From positions 346,589 through 410,588 of the forward strand of contig NZ_FOKB01000003.1 of NCBI RefSeq assembly GCF_900111895.1: a stretch of 64,000 bases of DNA, read 5' to 3'. A program made the translations under genes and the position numbers. This stretch comes from Pseudomonas simiae (GTDB lineage: Bacteria > Pseudomonadota > Gammaproteobacteria > Pseudomonadales > Pseudomonadaceae). The notes under the pieces were generated by a model. The model was given only the letters and a program-made list of their open reading frames with translations. It was not told the DNA's origin and searched no databases. Below, piece after piece: positions 43,296 to 51,275 of the stretch. Numbering within the stretch: the stretch's first letter is position 1; every line of letters starts with the position of its first letter.

Positions 43296-45801
43296 GGCAG
43301 ACCACCGGTGCGGTTTCGTAGAGTGTGTCATCGTCAGGCTCTTGCTCAGGATTGACTTGCAGCCGGCAGGATTTGGCGTCCGGCAGTGAAACTGTCAGGG
43401 TTTGCGGCCCATCGATATTGCTCAGGAACACCATGCCTTCACCCACTACGCTGGTCACAAAGTTGTTGTCTTCACCGAACACTGCGGCACCTTGAGGCAG
43501 TGGTCGGCCCTCTTCGTCCTGGGCTTCAAGCAATAGGCGACGGACTTTCACCACGTCAAAGTTGAGAATATTGACTGAGCCCCGACCGGCAGCGAGCACC
43601 TTGGTCCCGTTCTTCAAGTCGACGCGCTTGGGCAGCGACTGGGTCTGCACCTGCAGATGGTTGTTGCTGTAGGCCTGCAGCCCGGGGATCACTGCCTGGC
43701 CGCTGAAATCGGTCCATACCGGCCCTTGGGGTGTCGAAACCTTGGCCGCTCCGATATCGCCCACCGAGACAATGCCAAACGTGTCCTGCACCGCATACGG
43801 CGAGAAGGTCACGCCGTGCTCATGGGCCACGATGCCGCCTTGCAGTTGGCCGGAGTAATGGGTGTTCGACGGATCACGGTCGACGCCCAAGCTCACGCGG
43901 GTATACAGCGGCAAGACGTCCACACGGCCGCGCACGCTTTGCTCTCGCTCTTTCATGTCCCGATCGACACCGACCTCGTAGTTCACATAGTCGTTGACCC
44001 GCTCGCTGAGGGCGGTGCCGGCATCCAGCCGGTCACCTCGACGACTGACGTAAGTGCTCATACTCCGATCAGTCCCGAGGGGCACCGTGACCTGCAGCCT
44101 GACAGACGTGCCCTCGTCCAGCCGATCGTTGCGGCGGCCGCCCCGAATCGGCTCCAGGCTCCGAGGCGCGGTCGCGTCTACCTGAGCGTCGGCGATCAGT
44201 GCGACACCCACGCCGTTGAACGTGTTGTTCCACGAGGCAAAGAGGTGATCGTTGGATTGCCCGTCAAATTGCGAGCTACGGGTGAAACCGAGGGAGAAAC
44301 CACCCAGGGACGGGTCCGCCCAGCTCAAACCGGCCGTGTACTGGCGCTTGAAACGCGCATCGAGGTCGTACCCCCTCGACGCCTGGCCGGCGTCCAGTAC
44401 CTCCCGGTAACCACGGCTCTGTGCCGAGGCACTCAGGTTGATATCAAGGTTGGCAAATAACGGAATCCCCAAAGACAGCGTGCTCCGCGCACCTCCCACC
44501 TCATCTTGAGCATCACGGGACAGGTTATGGCGCACGCCCACGGTCACCTGATGGAAAAACACACTGCTCAGGGATCCGCCTGCCGACTGATATTCGTCGG
44601 TACTCAGCAAACCGAAACCCAACGACGAGCGCTGGCCCAACCCCCAGGTGCCGCTGCCCATGGCAACCACAGGGGATTGCTGGTTGTCGAGGGTCGTCTC
44701 ACGCACCTTACCGAGGGAAAAATAGTACCCCGGCTCCACCGGAGCCCCACCAAGAAAGGACGCAGCGGGCACCACGAAGCTGCGCTTTGCCCCACGCACG
44801 TCAATCACGCTCACGTCGAGGTCGCTGGTGCTGTTCAGCAACGGTAAACCGGTCAGCCTGAACGGACCTTCCGGCACCAGGGTGGAGTGGATCAATGCGC
44901 CCGACTGACGGACTTCGACGCGTGACTGGCTTTGAGCCAGCCCTTCAACGACGACATTGCTGTCGCCCGCACCGGAGCGCTGCTGGCCATCCGGGAAGAA
45001 CTGCAAGCCCGTCAGTTGTACCCCGCCGAATATAGGGTTGTTGGTGGAAATCTGCCCCACCTGGAAGGTCGACTGCAACGCCGCGATATCACGCTGGGCA
45101 TAGGCATTCACCTGTTCGGTGCGCGTCTTGCCATTGTCGGACACATAAAACTGGCGGCTTCGTACAATCCAATTACCCAGGTTGAATCCCGCCTCAGTAT
45201 AGGCCGACACGAAACGACTTGACCCACTGCGCGCGTGGGTATCGAAACCCAATACGTCGTAGTTGAAGAGCGCGGCCGCGCCACCCTCGGAAAAACTCCC
45301 GCCCTCCCACTCCGGCGCACGCAGGGACTGGGTCGGCACCACCAGTGTGACCTCGTCGCTGCTGGGGCGCAGTCGCACCATGGTCGCCGGATATTCCCCA
45401 ACGAAATCATGGCAGGCCTGGTCAGGGGTGATGCCCTCGCGCAGAACCTTGGACGGGGTAACCAGACCGGCTTTTGCCAGCAACGCAGGGGTGAAGCACA
45501 ACTGCCCCTGGTAATCGAAACGGGCGTCAACCAACCCCAGCGGCGTGCCATTGACTCGCAGTCCGACCACATGGACACCTTCGCGAAAGCGCGCTGCGCT
45601 ACGGAAGTATTCAGACACCTGCGGATCAATCCCAAGGGAGGTCAGCGCGGCCAGATCAAAGCCTTCCCCCAACCCAACCGCTGCGCTGCTACCTGGCAGA
45701 CTCCACAGCGTCGCAAGCCCCAGCAGAATTCTGGAGCGAGCCTGGGAAATAGTGCTCGGCACGCTATTGGCAGAGCGACGGGTATGCCTGATTTTTTTCA
45801 T
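43285..45801 (-). CDS. Fimbrial outer membrane usher
   Basis: 838 residues. The usher takes chaperone-subunit pairs, assembles the fibre and exports it through its barrel. A long N-terminal region with signal peptide (to about 40), N-terminal periplasmic domain with VVGLRVNGTPLGLVDARFDYQGQLCFTPALL, a 24-strand-type barrel with plug, and C-terminal beta domains (DEEGRPLPQGAAVFGEDNN and ending PVVCHVR with a Cys pair). Signature VEVRQSGALIHSTLVPEGPFRLTGL is clear. It follows the chaperone after seven bases. Confidence 0.93.
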   Translation of the reverse strand: MKKIRHTRRSANSVPSTISQARSRILLGLATLWSLPGSSAAVGLGEGFDLAALTSLGIDPQVSEYFRSAARFREGVHVVGLRVNGTPLGLVDARFDYQGQLCFTPALLAKAGLVTPSKVLREGITPDQACHDFVGEYPATMVRLRPSSDEVTLVVPTQSLRAPEWEGGSFSEGGAAALFNYDVLGFDTHARSGSSRFVSAYTEAGFNLGNWIVRSRQFYVSDNGKTRTEQVNAYAQRDIAALQSTFQVGQISTNNPIFGGVQLTGLQFFPDGQQRSGAGDSNVVVEGLAQSQSRVEVRQSGALIHSTLVPEGPFRLTGLPLLNSTSDLDVSVIDVRGAKRSFVVPAASFLGGAPVEPGYYFSLGKVRETTLDNQQSPVVAMGSGTWGLGQRSSLGFGLLSTDEYQSAGGSLSSVFFHQVTVGVRHNLSRDAQDEVGGARSTLSLGIPLFANLDINLSASAQSRGYREVLDAGQASRGYDLDARFKRQYTAGLSWADPSLGGFSLGFTRSSQFDGQSNDHLFASWNNTFNGVGVALIADAQVDATAPRSLEPIRGGRRNDRLDEGTSVRLQVTVPLGTDRSMSTYVSRRGDRLDAGTALSERVNDYVNYEVGVDRDMKEREQSVRGRVDVLPLYTRVSLGVDRDPSNTHYSGQLQGGIVAHEHGVTFSPYAVQDTFGIVSVGDIGAAKVSTPQGPVWTDFSGQAVIPGLQAYSNNHLQVQTQSLPKRVDLKNGTKVLAAGRGSVNILNFDVVKVRRLLLEAQDEEGRPLPQGAAVFGEDNNFVTSVVGEGMVFLSNIDGPQTLTVSLPDAKSCRLQVNPEQEPDDDTLYETAPVVCHVR

Positions 45802-45808
45802 AGGCCCG

Positions 45809-46525
45809 TCAATCCGCCTCAGCCGTAACGGGCGCGCGGTAACTGTCCACCGTAAACCCGTAGACCGTGGCCGGTTGAATCCCCACGGCCACCACGCCCG
45901 CCACCGAGCCTTCCGACGCGAGCGTCAGCACTTCGCCCGGCAGGATGTACGTTCGCGGCAACGTTGCAACGCTTGCCTGCGGATGCAGTTGTACTTCCAT
46001 CCCCAAGCGCACGACGTAAGGGCTGTTGTTGTGGACCCGCAACTGATCCCCTTCACGCTTCCATGTCAGCAACTGCCAGGGCGCGTCATGCCTGGCCAAG
46101 CCTTTGGGGTGCAGGATCAATGGCAGGCTCTGGCGCAGGGTGATACCAATGGTCGCACCGCCAGGCGCACGTGCCTCGGGGATGCCTTCAAAGGAAACTC
46201 GTTTCAGGCGTTGGGTCTTGAGCGGTTTCTTCGTGGTACTGATGAAGCGAACCAGTTGAGTGTCGCCCGCCTCCACCCGCGTAATCGGAGGCGTCACGAT
46301 CAACAAGGGTTCGAGGTCTTCCGGTATGTTTTGTATGACTGAATGAAGTAACGCAGGGCGGGGGTCCGTGTTTTTAACATTAAGTGTCGCCTCACCTTCT
46401 TCTTCATTCAGTATGACAACGGTTGTCTCGGGCTGCATTCCGTCCGCGACTGCCATACCGCACAAAAAAAGGCAAAAGCTTATATAGCGCAGCAACGACG
46501 TCACGATTATTGATAGAACATTCAC
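45809..46525 (-). CDS. Fimbrial periplasmic chaperone
   Basis: 238 residues from a GTG at 46525, chosen because a signal peptide (LSIIVTSLLRYISFCLFLCG) follows directly and GGGGA precedes it; the only in-frame ATGs are far upstream inside the hairpin and subunit gene or later, at MAVADG. Two Ig-like domains: the first has TTVVILNEEEGEATLNVKN and LLIVTPPITRVEAGDTQLVRFI, the second LTWKREGDQLRVHNNSPYVVRLG. This fits PapD/FimC-type chaperones, which donate a strand to subunits. Confidence 0.85.
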   Translation of the reverse strand: MNVLSIIVTSLLRYISFCLFLCGMAVADGMQPETTVVILNEEEGEATLNVKNTDPRPALLHSVIQNIPEDLEPLLIVTPPITRVEAGDTQLVRFISTTKKPLKTQRLKRVSFEGIPEARAPGGATIGITLRQSLPLILHPKGLARHDAPWQLLTWKREGDQLRVHNNSPYVVRLGMEVQLHPQASVATLPRTYILPGEVLTLASEGSVAGVVAVGIQPATVYGFTVDSYRAPVTAEAD

Positions 46526-46578
46526 CGATTTTCCCCACAGCCATAAAGTTGAACACCCACAAACGCACACGCTAAAAC

Positions 46579-46627
46579 AGCCGACACTTAACAAAGGCAA
46601 GTAAGTGCCTTTGCGTTTATGTCGGCT
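46579..46627 (-). promoter_or_regulatory. Large intercistronic hairpin after the first fimbrial subunit
   Basis: Nested inverted repeats: outer AGCCGACA (46579-46586) / TGTCGGCT (46620-46627), inner AAAGGCA (46593-46599) / TGCCTTT (46606-46612). It lies 14 bases after the subunit stop and before the chaperone, without a T run. It probably stabilises the subunit mRNA or lowers read-through so that subunit exceeds chaperone and usher. Confidence 0.65.
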
Positions 46628-46640
46628 ATTAATGACGTAC

Positions 46641-47291
46641 TTAGATGTAATCCACTGACAGACTGGTGCGACCATCCAGCGTTACATCACGGGTCAGGTC
46701 CAAATCCTGCGTGCGGTTGATAACGGCTTTCACTTCAAGCGTGCCTGTAAGACTGTTAACGAATGCCGGCACCACAGTGGTGCCGCTACGCCATGAATAC
46801 TGGGAAGGCGATTGGGCGACTTTACCGTCACTGTTCTGCCAGGCCGCCCCCTGACTGCTGCGCATGATAGGGGTCAGGGTCCCGCTGGAAGATTGCAGGT
46901 TTTTGAGAGTTACGGAGTACCCACCGGTACGCTTGCTATTGGCAAGGCCCAGGCCATAGTTCTGAGCCTCGGTGAACCCGGCACCGAGGATGCCTGTCAC
47001 CTTGCTGGCGGATTGCAGGTCGCTCAGCATCACTCGAAACTGCGCCGGTGCTTGGCCGCAACTGATGTTCAAGCCCACGGTTTTTGCTGCAAGAGGCGTG
47101 AACTGCGTCGGCGACAAGCTTGAGGCGGGAATTGTCTGGTAATCGACGATGCCGCCACCGGCGAGGCTAAGGTTGCACGCCACCGGTTTGATAGTCCCTC
47201 GTACAATCAGTTCAGCAACATTCGTTGCATGAGCCCCGATACTGGCGGCCAAGCAAAGAGCACCCACTGTCACACCAAGCATTTTTTTCAT
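46641..47291 (-). CDS. DUF1120 fimbrial subunit, first gene of the chaperone-usher operon
   Basis: 216 residues from MKKMLGVTVG with signal peptide (cleavage near AHA-TNV). DUF1120 family, related to E. coli GltF and YhcF, which are also next to a chaperone-usher pair. Cysteines in KPVACNLSLAG and NISCGQAPAQ should form the usual subunit disulfide. The C-terminus TLDGRTSLSVDYI has the alternating strand with a penultimate Tyr seen in fimbrial subunits. First position and the hairpin after it suggest it is the main subunit. Confidence 0.82.
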   Translation of the reverse strand: MKKMLGVTVGALCLAASIGAHATNVAELIVRGTIKPVACNLSLAGGGIVDYQTIPASSLSPTQFTPLAAKTVGLNISCGQAPAQFRVMLSDLQSASKVTGILGAGFTEAQNYGLGLANSKRTGGYSVTLKNLQSSSGTLTPIMRSSQGAAWQNSDGKVAQSPSQYSWRSGTTVVPAFVNSLTGTLEVKAVINRTQDLDLTRDVTLDGRTSLSVDYI

Positions 47292-47735
47292 ATTCAACCT
47301 GTCATCTCTAATGAGTAGGTGCATTTACGACGGCCGAAAATTCCGAGCCTAAATAAATAACACCACGGCGTAATTGCCGGATGACAGTCTGTCGTTTTTG
47401 TACCTGACTAAAGAATCAGATTAGGCATCAGTCATTGTGGGAACTGTAAAAACAAATAGTGAGCCAAGCCGAATGACTAAGTAGGCGCAAATACAAAACC
47501 AACAAGCTATTAATCGCTTCCTTGTAGGCAAAATCACAAACAGTATAAAAACAACAAAATGTTAATAACTCCTACAAAGATAAATCCCCGTTCTCTTTGA
47601 ACTTAGAAAACCGCCCTACATTTCCCACAAGAATTCCTCACAGACACCTGCAGGAAAATTACCGAAGCGGTACGCGTTGGCACCAAAGGTCGATCGTGGC
47701 ACGATGGCTGGGTTATCGACCGAGACCCCCTTACC
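47292..47735. promoter_or_regulatory. 444-bp AT-rich divergent region between the fimbrial operon and ppx
   Basis: No gene or RNA recognised. It is markedly AT-richer than its surroundings between about 47340 and 47600, as expected for H-NS/MvaT-type silenced promoters. It must hold the fimbrial promoter (minus) and the ppx promoter (plus). A loose inverted pair CTTGTAGG (about 47521) and CCTACAAAG (about 47571) is present; meaning unknown. Confidence 0.4.
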
Positions 47736-49238
47736 ATGCCGCAATCCCAAGCCAAGAATCTGTCCCTGATCGCCGCCATCGACCTGGGCTCCAACAGCTT
47801 TCACATGGTCGTGGCCAAGGCCCAGAACGGCGAAATCCGCATCCTTGAGCGGCTCGGCGAGAAAGTGCAACTGGCTGCCGGCATCGACGACGAGCGTCAG
47901 CTCAACGAAGAATCCATGCAGCGCGGGCTCGACTGCCTCAAGCGATTTGCCCAGTTGATCAACGGCATGCCCTTGGGTGCCGTGCGAATCGTCGGCACCA
48001 ACGCGTTGCGTGAAGCCCGCAACCGTGGCGATTTCATCCGCCGCGCCGAGGAGATCCTTGGGCATCCGGTCGAAGTCATCTCCGGCCGAGAAGAGGCGCG
48101 TCTCATCTATCTAGGCGTGTCCCATACCTTGGCCGACACCCCCGGCAAACGCCTGGTCGCCGACATCGGCGGCGGCAGTACCGAATTCATCATTGGCCAA
48201 CGCTTCGAACCGTTGCTGCGCGAAAGCCTGCAAATGGGGTGCGTCAGCTACACCCAGCGCTATTTCAAGGACGGCAAGATTACCCCGGCGCGCTATGCCC
48301 AGGCCTATACGGCGGCGCGGCTGGAGATCATGAGCATCGAGCACGCCTTGCACCGCCTGACCTGGGATGAAGCCATCGGCTCGTCCGGCACCATCCGCGC
48401 GATCGGCCTGGCCCTGAAAGCCGGCGGCCACGGCACTGGCGAAGTGAATGCCGAAGGCCTGGCGTGGCTCAAGCGCAAGCTGTTCAAGCTGGGGGATGCC
48501 GAGAAAATCGACTTTGACGGCATCAAGCCCGATCGTCGCACCATCTTCCCGGCCGGCCTGGCGATTCTCGAAGCGATCTTCGACGCCCTTGAGCTGCAAC
48601 GCATGGACCACTGTGACGGCGCCCTGCGCGAAGGTGTGCTCTATGATCTGCTAGGCCGCCACCACCATGAAGACGTGCGTGAGCGCACGCTCACTTCGTT
48701 GATGGAGCGTTATCACGTCGACCTGCAACAGGCCGCCCGTGTGGAGCGCAAAGCCCTGCACGCCTTCGACCAGGTGGCCGAAGACTGGGACCTGGAAGAC
48801 GGCGTATGGCGCGAGCTGCTGGGCTGGGCCGCCAAGGTGCATGAAGTGGGCCTGGATATCGCCCACTACCATTACCACAAGCACGGCGCTTACCTGATCG
48901 AGCACTCGGACCTGGCCGGCTTCTCCCGCGAAGACCAGCAAATGCTCGCCCTGCTGGTGCGCGGCCATCGCCGTAACATCCCCAAGGACAAATTCGCTGA
49001 ATTCGGTGACGAAGGCATCAAGCTGATCCGCCTGTGCGTGCTGCTGCGCTTTGCGATCCTGTTCCACCATATTCGTGGTACCCAGGAAATGCCCCAAGTG
49101 ACCCTGCGTGCCAACGGCGACAGCCTGGACGTGGTGTTCCCGAAAGGCTGGCTGGATGAAAACCAACTGACCCAGGCGGATTTTGGTCAGGAAGCCGAGT
49201 GGCTGACGCGGGTGGGGTTCAACCTGAACCTGCGCTGA
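47736..49238 (+). CDS. ppx: Exopolyphosphatase
   Basis: 500 residues of the Ppx/GppA family, releasing phosphate from polyphosphate chain ends. The ASKHA-type nucleotide fold is shown by [18 protein letters not shown] and the second phosphate loop [26 protein letters not shown] lies between. A C-terminal HD-like domain (about 315-500) holds [21 protein letters not shown]. With ppk 2 kb downstream on the other strand it controls polyphosphate levels. No good ribosome site is seen before the ATG. Confidence 0.95.
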   Translation: MPQSQAKNLSLIAAIDLGSNSFHMVVAKAQNGEIRILERLGEKVQLAAGIDDERQLNEESMQRGLDCLKRFAQLINGMPLGAVRIVGTNALREARNRGDFIRRAEEILGHPVEVISGREEARLIYLGVSHTLADTPGKRLVADIGGGSTEFIIGQRFEPLLRESLQMGCVSYTQRYFKDGKITPARYAQAYTAARLEIMSIEHALHRLTWDEAIGSSGTIRAIGLALKAGGHGTGEVNAEGLAWLKRKLFKLGDAEKIDFDGIKPDRRTIFPAGLAILEAIFDALELQRMDHCDGALREGVLYDLLGRHHHEDVRERTLTSLMERYHVDLQQAARVERKALHAFDQVAEDWDLEDGVWRELLGWAAKVHEVGLDIAHYHYHKHGAYLIEHSDLAGFSREDQQMLALLVRGHRRNIPKDKFAEFGDEGIKLIRLCVLLRFAILFHHIRGTQEMPQVTLRANGDSLDVVFPKGWLDENQLTQADFGQEAEWLTRVGFNLNLR

Positions 49239-49264
49239 CCCGATCTAGACAACACCATACAACC

Positions 49265-49358
49265 AATGTGGAAGGGGGCTTGCTCCCGATTACGGTGGTT
49301 CAGTCAACGTATCCAGTGACTGACATACCGCAATCGGGAGCAGGCCCCTTCACACATT
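49265..49358. repeat. REP-like doublet, variant AATGTGGAAGGGGGCTTGCTC
   Basis: Arms AATGTGGAAGGGGGCTTGCT and AGCAGGCCCCTTCACACATT with inner dyad CAGTCA/TGACTG. It is a diverged relative of the 31268 type and lies just after ppx. Confidence 0.8.
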
Positions 49359-49404
49359 GGCCCGCGCAAAAACACCTTGCCCCTCCCGTTAGCCACTCAT
49401 GCAG

Positions 49405-49424
49405 ACCTGTCAGATATGACAGTT
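49405..49424 (+). promoter_or_regulatory. las/lux-type box upstream of the exported repeat protein gene
   Basis: ACCTGTCAGATATGACAGTT is a 20-bp dyad; its core CTGTCA-GATA-TGACAG is a perfect palindrome. It matches the lasB operator ACCTGCCAGTTCTGGCAGGT, recalled from memory, at 15 of 20 positions. LuxR-type regulators bind such sites, usually about 42 bp before the transcript start. It lies 104 bp before the ATG at 49528. No luxR or luxI gene is in the window. Confidence 0.55.
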
Positions 49425-49527
49425 GTGCATATCTGCTGATCAATCTTTACTCCCGCTCACCCCTCTCGCGTAACAGGCAGTAACGCAGAGCACCCGTAGA
49501 CCGCATCACCCCAAGGAAGGACTCACT

Positions 49528-50763
49528 ATGAAATTATCGGCTATCACCCTTCTGGGCTTAGGCCTCTATGCGACAGGCCTGAGTGTCGCCCATGCAGCCA
49601 CATGGACGCCTTTCGCCGTAACCGCAGGTGCGCAATGCGCGCCGATCGACATCAATGATAGCGGCATCACCGTGGGCAACTGCACGCCGGCCAGCACTAC
49701 CGCCAACGATATTCCGTGGGTGGCCGTCGGTAGCGGCTCCCAGATCGCGCTCCCGCCCCTGGCGACCGGCCAACCGTGCCGCGTTTGGGCAGTGTCCAAC
49801 ACCGGGAAAGTAGTGGGCGATTGCAGGGACGCCAGCAACTCGCATTTCGGGACGACCTGGGAAGCCACGTCCCCCAGTACCGCGCCCACCAAACTGAATC
49901 CGCTGCCTTCCACGTGGTTAATTCCGCTGCTACGCCCCCAAGATGTCGCCACCGAAGGCGTTGCGATCAATGACCAAGGCGACGTGGCGGGGTCAAGCTA
50001 TAACGCCGATAGCCGGGGTACCGTGGTGTTTTATGCGACCGGTAGCAGCACCCCGGAACGCGTGTCCGACTGGGGCGATAATTGCACCGTCGCGGACCTC
50101 AACCTGCCCACCACCGGCACCCCGAAAATCGCGCTCAATTGCCCGAACAATGCCGGCAACACCAGTGCGCGAGTCGCGGAAAAAACCGGATCGTTCTATA
50201 CCCTGACCGACCTGCCCCTGCCCCCTGGCGCCACTAACTGCATAGTCAACAGTGCCACTAAGGCCTCAAGCTTCGTCGGCACATGCCTCTATCCAAACTC
50301 GGCGGTGAATGTGGCGAAAAGTGCATTCTGGAGCAGCAAAACTGCCACCCCCTTGGTGCTGACCTTATCCTCGGGGTCTAAGAACATGGTTATCAATATC
50401 AACGAGATAGGCCAGGTATTGGTCTCCCAGAACACCGCCGATGGACGAAACCAGTACATGACCTGGCTACCCTCAACACTTCCCATCCCGATCATCACAT
50501 TCATTCTTTTTCCGAGTGGAAGCGTATGGGGCGAAGCCGGTGCAATCGTCGGCGGTAATGTCGTTGGGCTGAATATCCTCACCAACGACCAATACTCACT
50601 GGGTTGCACCTGGACGCAGACGACGGGAAGCGTGTGTCTGCCGTCGATTGGCGGAGGCAAAAACAACCGGGTGACGGCTATCTCCAAAAACGGCGCGCAT
50701 ATGGCCGGTGTGGTCATGGATGCCACGCAAACCGCTATTGCTGTAACGGCGACGCTTCCGTGA
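49528..50763 (+). CDS. Exported protein with cysteine-bracketed HAF-like repeats, function unknown
   Basis: 411 residues with signal peptide (cleavage near AHA-ATW). Short repeats of HAF/beta-propeller type recur: IDINDSGITVGNC (near 40), WAVSNTGKVVGDC (near 88), VAINDQGDVAGSS (near 146), ININEIGQVLVSQ (near 288) and AISKNGAHMAGVV (near 384). Several are bracketed by cysteines: Cys37-Cys52, Cys84-Cys99 and Cys238-Cys253 are each 15 apart, and Cys186-Cys205 is 19 apart, suggesting disulfides in each blade. AGGAAGGA precedes the ATG. Probably periplasmic or secreted. A las/lux-type box lies upstream. Confidence 0.8.
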   Translation: MKLSAITLLGLGLYATGLSVAHAATWTPFAVTAGAQCAPIDINDSGITVGNCTPASTTANDIPWVAVGSGSQIALPPLATGQPCRVWAVSNTGKVVGDCRDASNSHFGTTWEATSPSTAPTKLNPLPSTWLIPLLRPQDVATEGVAINDQGDVAGSSYNADSRGTVVFYATGSSTPERVSDWGDNCTVADLNLPTTGTPKIALNCPNNAGNTSARVAEKTGSFYTLTDLPLPPGATNCIVNSATKASSFVGTCLYPNSAVNVAKSAFWSSKTATPLVLTLSSGSKNMVININEIGQVLVSQNTADGRNQYMTWLPSTLPIPIITFILFPSGSVWGEAGAIVGGNVVGLNILTNDQYSLGCTWTQTTGSVCLPSIGGGKNNRVTAISKNGAHMAGVVMDATQTAIAVTATLP

Positions 50764-50904
50764 AAAGCGGGGGATGCATGGCGTGTAAAGACTGAACAGG
50801 GTTAGCGCTATGACGCCAGCACTGCTGCGTATTGGCGGCAGTCCGTGAAAACTGGCCTGGGTAATGGTTATGCCGCTGCTTGTACTAAGGAAGGAGTTGC
50901 ACTC

Positions 50905-51201
50905 ATGAAATTCAAAATGGTTGTCAGTGGGTTCCTGTGTATGTGGGCCGTTAGCCAAGTAATGATGCCAAAACCCGCTGAGGCTGGAACTTGGGTAAAC
51001 GGAACTTATTACCTAGGAGGTTCATATCCAAATAATTGGAGACTTTTGGAAGAGTTATTCGAACGCAAAGAAAAACCCACCGAGCGAACAGGAGCCGGGT
51101 CCCCTGCAGAGAAAAATGCCCCTAATCCTGCCGTTTGCAAAGGTGGCTACCGATGGGGGCGCGTGAGTCCTGGCGATGTAATAACAAAGATTTATTGCTA
51201 A
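50905..51201 (+). CDS. Small exported cysteine-containing protein, function unknown
   Basis: 98 residues. GGAAGGAG seven bases before ATG 50905 fixes the start. The signal peptide ends near AEA-GTW; the mature part is about 71 residues, hydrophilic in the middle (LFERKEKPTERTGAG), with two cysteines (Cys78 and the final residue Cys98) that could pair. Codon use is AT-richer than in neighbours. It follows the HAF-like gene by 141 bp and ends at a strong terminator, so the two may share a transcript. No family recognised. Confidence 0.7.
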   Translation: MKFKMVVSGFLCMWAVSQVMMPKPAEAGTWVNGTYYLGGSYPNNWRLLEELFERKEKPTERTGAGSPAEKNAPNPAVCKGGYRWGRVSPGDVITKIYC

Positions 51202-51228
51202 TGCCTTAACCGAAACACATCGAAAACC

Positions 51229-51261
51229 AATGTGGGAGCAAACCCCCTCCCACATTTTTTT
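51229..51261 (+). terminator. Intrinsic terminator derived from a REP-like arm
   Basis: AATGTGGGAG / CTCCCACATT stem (51229-51238 and 51247-51256) followed by seven T on the plus strand. It separates the small exported gene from convergent ppk. Confidence 0.9.
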
Positions 51262-51275
51262 GACCGCGTTGGGTT

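Noticed and set aside
38890..47735. Genomic island with integrase
   Set aside because: No integrase, transposase, tRNA or direct-repeat ends were seen; it is better called an accessory block.
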